Of a DNA stretch of 64,000 nucleotides, positions 11,001-20,566 are shown one piece after another. A program made the translations under genes and the position numbers. Within the stretch, counting starts at the first letter, position 1; each line of letters starts with the position of its first letter. Source of the stretch: Gnetum montanum (Eukaryota; Streptophyta; Gnetopsida; Gnetales; Gnetaceae); contig MNCI01029685.1 in assembly GCA_015680685.1 (NCBI GenBank), positions 146,858-210,857 on the forward strand, given 5' to 3'. A model generated the notes under the pieces. That model worked only from the letters and a program-made list of their open reading frames with translations. It was not told the origin of the DNA and ran no database searches.

Positions 11001-11850
11001 ACGAAGCGTCCTTCTTTGTCAGCTCTACCAACAGCTTGGCAATCTTTGAGAAGTTTTCAATGAATCTTCGGTAGTAACCAGTGTGTCCAAGGAATGATTG
11101 GACATCTTTGATGGTACTTGGTTGGCGGGTGATGCCTTGGATAACCCTGATCTTTTCAGGATCTACGCTGATCCCTGTTTGTGAGATGCAATGCCCCAAC
11201 ACAATGCCTTCTTGGACCATCAAATGGCTTTTTTTGCCAATTAAGCTATAGATTGGTGTCTACACACCGTTTGAGAACTTGCTCAAGACGGTCCAAGGCT
11301 TGCTCGAACGTGGCCCCATAGGTGGAGAAGTCATCCATGAAGACTTCCACACCATTGTCGATTTGTTGCTAGAAAATGCTTAGGACAAGGTGCTGGAATG
11401 TAGCAGGCACATTGCAGAGGCCAAAGGGCATCTTCTTGTACGTGAAAGTCCCCCATGGACTTGTGAAAGTAGTTTTGGCTTGGTCCTCTGGTGCTATTTG
11501 GATTTGGTTATAACCACTATAACCATCCAAAAAGCTATAGTAGTGGTGCCCAGCTATGGTGTCTAACACTTGGTCCACAAATGGGAGCGGGAAGTGGTCC
11601 TTTAAGGTTGCCATATTGAGAAACCAGAAATTAATACAGACCCTCCACTTACCACCTTTCTTGGGAAAGATAACAAGTGGGCTAACCCATTCGCTATCGA
11701 TGACAGAATAAATGAATCCCGCCTTTAGAAACTATTCGATTTCATCTTTCACAACTTGCTTTAATTTGGGATTCAACCATCTTTGTGGCTGTCGTCATGG
11801 TTTTATGGAAGGATCAAGATAGATTCAATGCTGGCAGACCCTGGGATCAA
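11001..11850 (-). pseudogene. Reverse transcriptase of element A
   Basis: Typical gypsy RT blocks in order on the minus strand: EWVSPLVIFPKKGGKW, KDHFPLPF, FLDGYSGYNQI, TFTYKKMPFGLCN and the catalytic FMDD at 11330-11341, then the thumb with GHTGYYRRFI. A stop lies shortly before FMDD and there are others upstream. The catalytic Asp pair itself is intact. It is the only RT of this gypsy family visible in the window. Confidence 0.93.
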
Positions 11851-12430
11851 CGCCCGTCAACTCAGGATATGACCATGCAAATGCAGCAACCCATTTGTTT
11901 ACCACCTTCAACAACTTCTTCTTCTATTCTAGAGCAAGGATGGCATTAATGATTATCAGCTTGCCATTTTGCAAAAATGCATACTCTAAGTGAGCCGGTA
12001 AAGACTTTAACTCCAGGGGCTCTTGTTTGAAGCTCTCAGGGATTTTTAGTTGTCCCCAGTCATCTTGGTCATCAACAGTGGAGACCTATTGATGAATCTC
12101 TTCCATTTCATCTCTGCTATCAATGTAGACTTGTACAAGCCCCTCTGATGGTTCCATGCACAATGTGCTACTAGCATTAGTTGTCAACCACTGGGTGCCT
12201 TCTTAGTTAGTGGCTGCTGCGTACAAGCACTGTTGAACAGGTGATTCCTTGGTACATCGGCTGCATGCTTGAAGGGATATCCACTTAGCGAACCATAATT
12301 GTTGCACACAGGTGCACCCTGAGTCATTGTACGTGATGCATGGAACGTGTTTCTTCTCGATCTTCCCGAAAGGATTTTCCTTGGAAATTTCAAGGGACAG
12401 ATCACGGAGGCCTACTCATGTGTCCACCGT
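11851..12430 (-). pseudogene. Linker between protease and RT of element A
   Basis: Decayed pol sequence joining protease and RT. It includes a CTQQ..WL-like block and CMEP near 12150-12240. The same blocks end the protease region in C (near 60405) and E (near 35483), where the pol-less elements break off. No separate domain is recognised. Confidence 0.6.
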
Positions 12431-12800
12431 GCTTAGCTAGGCCCTTCCCATGATGATTGGGAAGTTCCCCTTGCAGTTCTCTACACGGATGACCAGGAAA
12501 TCAGCACGGTAGGACCACCCACAGACGGTGGTCATAATGTCCTCCACCAATCCCAAGGGAACAATGATGGACTGGTATGCTAACTCGAGCCGAATGTTTC
12601 TCTTCTTTAGTAGGGGCATGGTCCAGTTGTTGTACATATCATGAGAGATCAAATTGATCCCTGACCCTGAGTCTAGAAGAGCTTTGCATGGCTCATTCCC
12701 TGCCACCTGAATATAGATGAGGGAGCTTCCCGATTCAGTTAATTTCCTGGGAAGGTGACCTACTTTGATATAGTCGGTCATAGCATGCATGAGCATGACC
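12431..12800 (-). pseudogene. Retrotransposon aspartic protease of element A
   Basis: Aspartic protease that would cut the gag-pol polyprotein. The active-site motif is ALLDSGSGINLIS, using DSG in place of DTG as is common in Athila/Tat elements. The second conserved block FPIIMGRA, with Gly-Arg as in related proteases, is present. About 119 residues are open. It follows the Pro-rich gag tail. Element C has a close homologue at 60209-61095. Confidence 0.88.
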
Positions 12801-14603
12801 GTTTGGACGTTGGAGTGCTATTATTGTTGGCTTGGAGGCTGCTCTGGTGGTGGAATAGTGGAGGTGCTTATAGGTTCAAAGGCACTGGCCAAAGGTGTAT
12901 GTGAGGGTATGTTCAAAGTGTTGGGCCGGAAAAAGGGACGTTTCCATGGTTTGGGTTCCGGTCCACTCGGTTGAGGTGCCGGTTGTAAGTTAATAGCCCT
13001 CGTAGCGTTTTGTTGCTGCAGTTGTGGCGGTATCTCTCCTTGCATCGGAGGTGCAGGTGGTAGCTGAGTGGGATGTGATGGAGGAGTGGTAGGAGAAGGT
13101 GATGGAGGGTAGAAGAGATGTGGGTTTTCCCCCTGGGGTGATGGAGATTGAGGGCAAAAATACTCCGGGGGGTGGTAATGACTTTGAAAGGCTGCATGGC
13201 TAGAAGAGTCCCTTGGAAAGACCGATTGCTGAACATAGTACCCATAAGGATCTGGCTATTTGTAAGGGTACTGCTACCTTGGAGGTGGCATCTCCCATGT
13301 TTGTGGGTGCTGCCACTGTTGGAAGTATTCATACGGTTGCGGTGGCGCTCCACTTGGATAGTATCCTTGTTGCTGCTAGTGGAATCGCCTAGAATTGCCT
13401 TGTGGATAAGGCAACCGTTGGAGTGTTTGCCTTTGTGCCAAGCAAGGGTTCAATGCGTACACCCCAGACTCTTGAAGATGCGACACCACAGGACAACATC
13501 CCTTAGGATGTTCATATTGGTATATGCCACATTCATCTTCCTCCTCGGTGTCAGAGTCTATAACTTGCTCTGCTACAACAACCTTACCCTTTCCCTTATA
13601 TTGGGGATGTTCAACTTCCTTCTTCCTATGTCGATCGTGGTCATTACCTTGTGCTCTAGACTCCTCTATGATTTTCAACACGTTTTGGACCCTTTCGTCC
13701 AGAGAGTCCCACATCTTATCCACCTTTGCCGAAATTTCAGATGTGAACTTTTGTAACGACAAACTCTTTCAGTTTACCACTACTTCCAGTGATGATTCTT
13801 CCTCCTCATCACAAAAATGGACTTTCCTTTTTCTGAGGGAAGGATCCTGGTTGAATTCTTCTGCACTCTCATTTTTTCTGAGTTCACCTTCCTCCTTGGC
13901 CACCTATTCAATGAGGCGTTGTAACTGATGGGCCCTTAGCTCTGACAGTCGCCTTTTTGCCCCCGTCCTTTTGCTTCCTCCTACCGCGGTTACGATTAGA
14001 ACCTGAGTTGGATGAAGGAGAAGGAGAGTGAGAGGATGGAGAAGAAGGAGAGGGATCTCTCCCTCTACCCCGATGACGGTCCTGATTGTCTCGTTTATCC
14101 TTGCTATGTGACCCTCCATCCCCTTGGGAATCTTGGCCACCTAGATGCTTGGAATGAATCATGGATTGGAGGACCTAGTGCCCTAGGGGAAGTTTGGTTG
14201 AATGGGTGTCATGAAAGATGGGATCTCCATCGTCTGGAAGCCCTTGCGAGAATAGGGGGTTACTGAATTGTTTCCCCTTCAGCTGTTCATATCTGTCTGC
14301 CTGCTGCTGATCTCTTGCTCTTTGAGCCTCAGTGGGACGATAGTCCCGGTAGTCATGATCATCCATGACATACTCTGCTCCAAGGTTTTGGATGCCCAAT
14401 CTGCCAAGATTGTGAAATAGCATCGCAGGAGCCGATCGATCAGGAGCGTGTATAATATTTCCCTCCATGTCCCACCATCGTAGATGCTCATCCTGATGTA
14501 GGGTGAACGTGAAATCAGGGACGTACTCATCGGGATGCTTGTATACCACACGACACTCTTGTGGCATCGGTGGGGTGGATATGTCCCTCTTGTGAGAAGA
14601 CAT
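12801..14603 (-). pseudogene. Ty3-gypsy gag of element A, capsid deleted
   Basis: Gag starts at ATG 14603. The N-terminal part (PDEYVPDFTF, DYRDYRPTEA) and an Arg/Ser/Pro linker are present. Near 13945 the sequence jumps directly to the post-capsid segment (EEGELRK, CDEEEES, VDKMWDSLDERV), so the roughly 660-bp capsid part kept in copy B is missing. Then comes a short Cys/His motif CGIYQYEHPKGCC and a Pro/Gln-rich tail. The gag product would lack its capsid core. The join has a short CC overlap, as in a simple deletion. Confidence 0.88.
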
Positions 14604-14751
14604 GCTAGACGTTAGATGGTCCACGTAATCGATGTACCTTAATATTTATTTTTAATTCGCCTAGCGTGCGTAAATATTTCTATCCTAGGTCTGTTCCAAT
14701 GAGTTGAATGATAATTTCACTAAAGTTAGATGATGCATGTAAGACTTACAG

Positions 14752-14769
14752 TCCCCGACAACGACGCCA
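14752..14769 (-). other. Primer binding site of element A
   Basis: Minus-strand TGGCGTCGTTGTCGGGGA, the tRNA-Asp-type PBS with two C-to-T changes relative to copy B, one base from the LTR end. Confidence 0.88.
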
Positions 14770-14770
14770 A

Positions 14771-15688
14771 TGATGAGTGGCTAGGTACCCCTACGTCCAA
14801 CCATACAAATCACGAGCGTTCACACGTGACCCGGTCGAATTCCGTAGACTGTAAGCACTTAACATACAATAGACTCTAACCAGTGGAACTTTGGGTTAGA
14901 ACGGTCATTATCTTCCTAATCTCAATTGTGATGTTCCATTTACAATGGTTAAGTGAGTCTCAGGCTAATGATTTTTATAGCTTTTCGCATATCTTTTGGC
15001 GACTAATTTAAGGTATGAAAGGTAAGGAATAAACTATTATCTAATCTCTAATTATCCTAACTTGTATTCTATCTATTCCTAGCATAAGTATCCGGTCCCA
15101 TCTTCCGAGCACGTTATGAGCATCTCCTAACACTTCTAGGCTACCAGACGTTAAGCGTCACTATGTTTACCAAGTGTTTGATTTACGTTCGAGATGGTCG
15201 TACTTATGGCCTTTATGAACTACGACTGAACAATAACGATTAAAATAATAATAACATAAACTTAAGTAAGTAACATGTAACTAACAAAGCATAAATATAT
15301 TAAACTACTGAAAGCATAAAATAGCTAAGTCCAAATGTTGTAAGGAATGCTTGAATAGTTTGTCTTTATTGCTGTCATGCCAATGGGCTCAGATACATCA
15401 ACGCTCGAATAAAGAGCCGATTACTTTTCTTACACCTACTGTGGGCACTTGGAAAATATTTTATCTCCTGCAGGAACAAACTGTAAGAGCTTCGCTACAA
15501 CTAACTAAAAGATGCCTAAATGAGGCAGAAGGCCCTCTTATTTATAGGCCGAGATGGGCAGCTGCGTAAACAGGGCCACGTTGACCTAGGAAAGCCACGT
15601 CGACGGGCCCGCGTTGATGCGGCAGGCTACGTCGACGGGACCGCGTTGACATGGCCTAGCCGACGCAGGACTCAATGACACTTCATCA
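14771..15688 (-). repeat. 5' LTR of element A (918 bp)
   Basis: TGATGA...TCATCA ends. It matches the LTR at 3151-4082. No PPT follows at 15689, so this is the outer 5' LTR. Confidence 0.93.
15539..15665 (-). promoter_or_regulatory. LTR U3 promoter with CGTYGAY array (LTR A)
   Basis: TATA box (plus 15539-15547, minus CTATAAATAA) with motifs near 15579, 15597, 15612, 15629, 15642 and 15658 lying 35-120 bases upstream. Two are full GTCGAC palindromes; the GTTGAC variants contain a TTGAC core like that of the WRKY-bound W-box. Binding factors are not known. Confidence 0.6.
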
Positions 15689-15790
15689 AGGAGGTCTTTC
15701 ATCATGTCTTTTCATAAGATGAAATCTTGGATCCCATTAAAGATGATAGGACAATTTGGTATTTCCTTATTGCAACTCATAGTAACGCTG
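15689..15790 (-). pseudogene. Possible Ty1-copia gag trace
   Basis: On the minus strand the translation contains FNGIQDFIL then a stop then KDMMKDL. This resembles the start of copia gag (a D/N-G..F..W..M-DLL pattern) with Trp changed to stop. If right, element A inserted into an older copia copy. The match is short. Confidence 0.3.
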
Positions 15791-16608
15791 TCTCTGATAC
15801 CAATATTATCATTATTTACAATTAAATACTAAAATTTTGGTGAGATTATATGATTAAAACATTGATGATTATTGAATGTTGAAAGGATGAAAATCTAAAC
15901 TAGTGAGTAGATCTTGATTAAAATTCTTATTGGAGAGTTGAAGATCATGTTAATTAGTAAATGTGTTCAGAGCTTGATGAAGATGAGAAAGTTGAAGATT
16001 GAAGAGAGCAACCTTTGTGAGGACAATGTTGAAGAATTGCTAAAAATTAAACTTTACAAGAAGATGAAAAGGCAATAAGAGTAACAAGATATTGAAAAAA
16101 ATTCATAACCACCTTTTACTACATTCAAAGCCAGGTCTTACATCATTGTATGACCATTTCTTTTATGGAAAGTTATTTTCCACTCAATAGATTTTAAAAA
16201 TAATGATGGATTCAACCAAAATTACTTACCTCCAAAGCTTAAGGTACCATGCTTATTTTACCAAATTTTAAATTTAGTTGTAATTATAATAAAGAATGTC
16301 TTCTCAAATATTCCATTTATTAAGCTATACAACTCCCTTTATCCTTTTTGAAAATATAAACTTTACAAGTACTTGTAGGTTATGGAGAATTAACAATCAT
16401 GCTTGGAAGTTGAAACCATGCAAACCTACCTTGAGGACTCTATCATAGATGAGAAAATAATACAAACAAGAGTATGGAAAATGAAATCTCTTTGCATTGT
16501 GAAAGCTAAGCAAGTGTGAAGAAAAGCTAAGTGATTTAGCCTGAATCTCTAAAGCCTTGATCCAGGATGATAGAAAATATTTTTTAATTAACACGTGTTA
16601 TGTAATAG
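15791..16608. other. Intergenic, no feature seen
   Basis: AT-rich sequence without a convincing ORF, RNA or repeat. Confidence 0.5.
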
Positions 16609-16897
16609 TTAATAATTAGAAAGAAAATTAAAATTGTTTGCCATTAATTTAATCATAGTGCTTATAGCAGTTACTGAGTTTCAAGATTTTCTAACCGCTA
16701 AACCTCCTAAATAACACTTGTGTTTTACTCCAACACATGGAAAATAGCGTCTCTCCTTAATAATTAGAAAGAAGATTAAAATTGTTTGCCATTAATTTAA
16801 TCATAGTGCTTATAGCAATGATTTAGTTTCAAGATTTTGTAACTGTTAAACCTCCTAAATAACACTTGTGTTTTACTATGGAAAATAGCATCTCTCC
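16609..16897. repeat. Direct tandem repeat, about 145 bp, two copies
   Basis: Copy 1 is 16609-16756 and copy 2 is 16757-16897. Both start TTAATAATTAGAAAGAA and end ATAGC(G/A)TCTCTCC. The second copy lacks a short CCAACACA-type insert. They abut exactly and lie 70 bp from the tRNA gene. Confidence 0.9.
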
Positions 16898-16966
16898 TTT
16901 TCATCCCTCCTTTATTTTTTCCTAATTGCTTTGTAGAAACCTAAGAGAGACTAGAAAATGAAACAA

Positions 16967-17040
16967 TGCTTTCAATGAGAGTCAAACTCATGACCTCCCA
17001 CTTACTATATGGATGCTCTAACCAACTGAGCTATGAAAGC
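16967..17040 (-). tRNA. tRNA-Thr (AGT)
   Basis: A 74-nt cloverleaf. The acceptor stem is perfect (GCTTTCA with TGAAAGC, discriminator A). The D-arm is GCTC-AGTTGGTTA-GAGC. The anticodon stem TCCAT/GTGGG closes the loop ATAGTAA with anticodon AGT. The variable loop is AGGTC and the T-stem ATGAG/CTCAT is perfect. The T-loop is TTTGACT, with T replacing the nearly invariant C56. A TTTT run about 9 nt past the 3' end (plus 16955-16958) could terminate Pol III. No intron. The changed C56 makes activity uncertain. Confidence 0.85.
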
Positions 17041-18423
17041 TTAGATTTCATACATCTATGTCTAATCTTGTCACTTTACCATTCTTCATCTTCATTTTTT
17101 TTACTTTAAAAGCATATATAAAGTTGGTCGTTCCTATGTACCAGTTATATCTAATTAAATATACACCTAGATAATATTGATGAGAGACTTTACATTACCC
17201 TTGCTTAATGTTACTTACAAATTCTATGGCTATTTTTCATTAGAAATGGTAAAGAAAACAGGCATATCAATATCAATTTCAAACCCTAGACATAGTTGTA
17301 AACCTATATTTTTGCCTTGTCCTATGTAAAATATATTTTGGACAAACTGCTTTAGTTTTTACCATTTCAATTTTATTTTATTTTATTTTGATTGTTTGTC
17401 TTACTTTGCTGATTGTACAATATAAAAATAAAGGAAAATGCATTTTTTCAATGTAAATGGTGATAATGCTATATTTTTTAAAAATTGGCGGAGTCTCTTG
17501 ATTTTTCTATTAAATTTATTATCATGTACCATGAGTCATTAAATTTGCTTTAAAAGCAGCATCAAACAAGAAAATCTTTAAAAAAGAGAAATTGCATATT
17601 AAAAAAAAACTACAACAAAAAAAGGATTTTTGATAGTCGGTGATGTGAGCTTTGTGATTCATTTTGTTCAACTTTTTCATGTGGGTTGGGAGTCTTTCAT
17701 GCATTTAATATCATCGATGCATGCACAGGAATGAGTGTTTTGACGGCAAGAGGCAAGACAATTCACGGAGAGATGAGACTATGCTATTAATAAAATAAGC
17801 TTTACGAAACTATGATATTATCACTTAATAATACTATTGTTACATTTTATGGCTGTTTCTGAAGCTTCAACTTTGTAAAATCATTCCAGGTTCCATGCTA
17901 TGCCTTGAGTAACCTCTCGTTATTTTTGTTCTTATTTCAAACTGACCTGAAAATTATGTGCATTCTTTTTCTTTAAAATTGATACCAAGAATTTGGCTCT
18001 GCCGAAGTGAATATTATAAAAAATTGCAAACTTCAAACTAACGGCTTTAAAGAATATCGAACATGGGTTTAATCAGAAATTCATGTCTCTTAAAAGGCGT
18101 TCATAAATCACATTGGTAAGAGCATGAGATAAAGTCACAACCCCACCGTCATTAATGCATCCAGTGCAAAGTGACAAAATCACACATATATATATATATA
18201 TGGATGCTATTTACCTATTCACATGAAAATGCAAAAGCACAGCTAGTAACCAGGATTCTTGCCATTCTAATGGGGAAAAACTAGGTTTCAGATAACAAGA
18301 AGTTCACGGGAACAGAGTAAAACTTTTAATGACTGATACTTTCTATCCTATGTACAACTGAGGGAGCTGAAACCTTTCTGGCCAAAAGATGCATGCAAAG
18401 CAAGAGCAATACTATTAGAGAGT
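17041..18423. other. Intergenic, 3' of the receptor kinase gene
   Basis: AT-rich, with a short (TA)n tract near 18186-18200. No ORF or known repeat seen. The stretch near 18200-18423 is probably the 3' UTR and downstream region of the kinase gene. Confidence 0.45.
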
Positions 18424-19299
18424 TTAGCTGGATGATACCTCTTGTATTTCTGCTTTCCCATATTTGTTTAGTGGTGGCTGTGTTTCCACTCGCTTTACTA
18501 CTTCATCCAAGTTATTGAAGGGAAGTCCAAGCCGATTCTCGATATCAATTGTGATTGACAAAGAAGTGTGTGAATCATATATCATGGACAGAACAGACTC
18601 TACTTCTTTCATGGATGGCCTCAATGCAGCATCTTTGCTTGTGCAAATCAGGGCTACCCTCAGTATACCTTCAACCACCTCCAAATCTTTTTCTTTCTGA
18701 ATTTCAATCCCTTCACTGCTGTGATTTGCCCTTGTTAAAATACCTTTAATTCTCTCTACTTTTTCCTCTTCTATGTTTGTCTGGAACACCGTGGAGACCC
18801 AATCTGGTAATGTGAGATGAGGACCAAACATATCATGTGTGGGCTCTGTTTTGGTCATGACTTCTAACATTACTACTCCAAAGCTATAAACATCTCCTTT
18901 AATGGACACCTCTCCTCCAACTCCGTACTCTACCTCAATAGTAAGCATCAATATATTAGTAGGGATATATGGTTAAAGGTAAATGATAAATAGCCCTCAA
19001 ATATTAAAATTATACAAAAACAGGGCTAGAACGTTAGTTGAAAAAATACATATACATACCAGGAGCAACATATCCTATAGTGCCTTTGATTGCATTGAAT
19101 GAGGAAGATGTTTCTGATGCTGTCTGGTGTGCCACAAAATGGGCTATGCCAAAATCAGAGAGCTTTACTGTCATGTCTTCATCCAGCAACACATTATGTG
19201 GTTTAACATCACAGTGAATTACAGTGGGGCTGCAATCATGATGAAGATAATTGAGTGTCCCAGCTAACTCTTTCAATATGCGTAGCCTCATTTGCAAAC
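18424..19299 (-). CDS. LRR receptor kinase 1: C-terminal half of kinase domain
   Basis: Two exons. The first (19299-19060, cut by the assembly gap) has the catalytic loop VIHCDVKPHN and the DFG motif in KLSDFGIAHF. HCD in place of HRD makes this a non-RD kinase, a class that includes many plant immune receptors. An intron of 130 bp (18930-19059, GT-AG) splits the APE motif (VAP-G/AG-YG). The second exon has the DVYSFGVVMLEV block, the conserved Arg in AALRPSMKEV and a Ser-rich end. The frame is intact. The sequence resembles the At2g24130-like/LRR-XII group as I know it. The ATP-binding half and membrane segment must lie in the N gap. Confidence 0.88.
18930..19059 (-). other. Intron in kinase domain (130 bp)
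   Basis: Donor CCTG-GTATGT, acceptor TTGAGGTAG-AGTACGG on the minus strand. Removing it restores the APE motif of subdomain VIII without changing frame. Confidence 0.8.
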
Positions 19300-19947
19300 N
19301 NNNNNNNNNNNNNNNNNNNNNNNNNNNNNNNNNNNNNNNNNNNNNNNNNNNNNNNNNNNNNNNNNNNNNNNNNNNNNNNNNNNNNNNNNNNNNNNNNNNN
19401 NNNNNNNNNNNNNNNNNNNNNNNNNNNNNNNNNNNNNNNNNNNNNNNNNNNNNNNNNNNNNNNNNNNNNNNNNNNNNNNNNNNNNNNNNNNNNNNNNNNN
19501 NNNNNNNNNNNNNNNNNNNNNNNNNNNNNNNNNNNNNNNNNNNNNNNNNNNNNNNNNNNNNNNNNNNNNNNNNNNNNNNNNNNNNNNNNNNNNNNNNNNN
19601 NNNNNNNNNNNNNNNNNNNNNNNNNNNNNNNNNNNNNNNNNNNNNNNNNNNNNNNNNNNNNNNNNNNNNNNNNNNNNNNNNNNNNNNNNNNNNNNNNNNN
19701 NNNNNNNNNNNNNNNNNNNNNNNNNNNNNNNNNNNNNNNNNNNNNNNNNNNNNNNNNNNNNNNNNNNNNNNNNNNNNNNNNNNNNNNNNNNNNNNNNNNN
19801 NNNNNNNNNNNNNNNNNNNNNNNNNNNNNNNNNNNNNNNNNNNNNNNNNNNNNNNNNNNNNNNNNNNNNNNNNNNNNNNNNNNNNNNNNNNNNNNNNNNN
19901 NNNNNNNNNNNNNNNNNNNNNNNNNNNNNNNNNNNNNNNNNNNNNNN
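19300..19947. other. Assembly gap, 648 N
   Basis: A run of N between the kinase exon and a piece in the opposite orientation. It hides the end of the LRR domain, the membrane segment and the N-lobe of the kinase. Confidence 0.99.
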
Positions 19948-20565
19948 TATATTGACCTCAGTCACAACAAACTGCAAGGCAACATTCCAAGTGAACTGGC
20001 TCTTGCAAACACCACTCTTACTTACCTTTATCTCCAGCACAATAATTTATCGGGCCCCATTTCTCCCACAATAGGTGAGTTGGCAAATCTGCGTAATCTG
20101 AGCCTGAGTATGAACTCATTTGCTGGAAAAATTCCTCCTGAGATGGGTAAATGTTGGCTACTGGAAGATCTGGATCTTTCAGCAAACAACTTGTCCGGAG
20201 AAATCCCACCAGAGGTTGCTGGTCTAAAATCTATTATATTTGGATTCAACTTGTCCAGAAATGCTTTAACAGGGAGAGTGCCTGACAATATAGGAGGTAT
20301 GCTGATGGCCCAGTATTTTGATCTCTCAAACAACCATCTCTCAGGGAACATTGGCATTCACATTGTAGAATGGTTAAACGCGGTGGAGGTCAATCTCTCT
20401 TTCAACAACTTCACCGGAAATCTGTCAGAAAAAATTGGTTACAAGTTAACACAGCTTCAAAACATGGATCTCTCCTGTAATTCTTTCACAGGAGTAGTGC
20501 CCGAGTCATTGTCCAACCTTTCTTATCTACAGTTTTTGAATTTCTCCTACAATAATTTTGAAGGA
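19948..20565 (+). CDS. LRR fragment of receptor kinase 1, inverted in assembly
   Basis: An open frame of about 205 residues made of 24-residue plant LRRs (pattern LxxLxLSxNxLSGxIPxx), for example DLSANNLSGEIPPEVAG and DLSNNHLSGNI. It is the C-terminal LRR part missing from the minus-strand gene, and the pseudogene at 24.3-25.6 kb carries the same repeats in minus orientation. Here it is on the plus strand, bounded by the N gap and a single n at 20566. A contig placed backwards in the scaffold is the simplest explanation; a real inversion is possible. Confidence 0.85.
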
Positions 20566-20566
20566 N

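Larger units (their letters stand above)
3151..15688 (-). mobile_element. Athila/Tat-type Ty3-gypsy element A
   Basis: Order on the minus strand: 5' LTR, tRNA-Asp PBS, gag, protease, RT, RNase H, integrase, spacer with a PPT-like site, internal TATA promoter, aORF, PPT, 3' LTR. The DSG protease, tRNA-Asp PBS, lack of a chromodomain and an extra ORF after pol point to the Athila/Tat clade. All ORFs carry stops or shifts and gag has a deletion, so this copy is defective. The 3' LTR continues directly into another PBS and gag (B), making a tandem array instead of a simple insertion. The right flank begins AGGAG; no matching target-site duplicate can be seen because B is truncated. Confidence 0.9.

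Noticed and set aside
13148-13756. 202-residue plus-strand ORF
   Set aside because: It is the antisense of gag A; the minus-strand frame has the conserved gag blocks.
19251-20040. Long open frames crossing the N run
   Set aside because: They are artefacts of unknown bases; only the parts outside the N run carry information.
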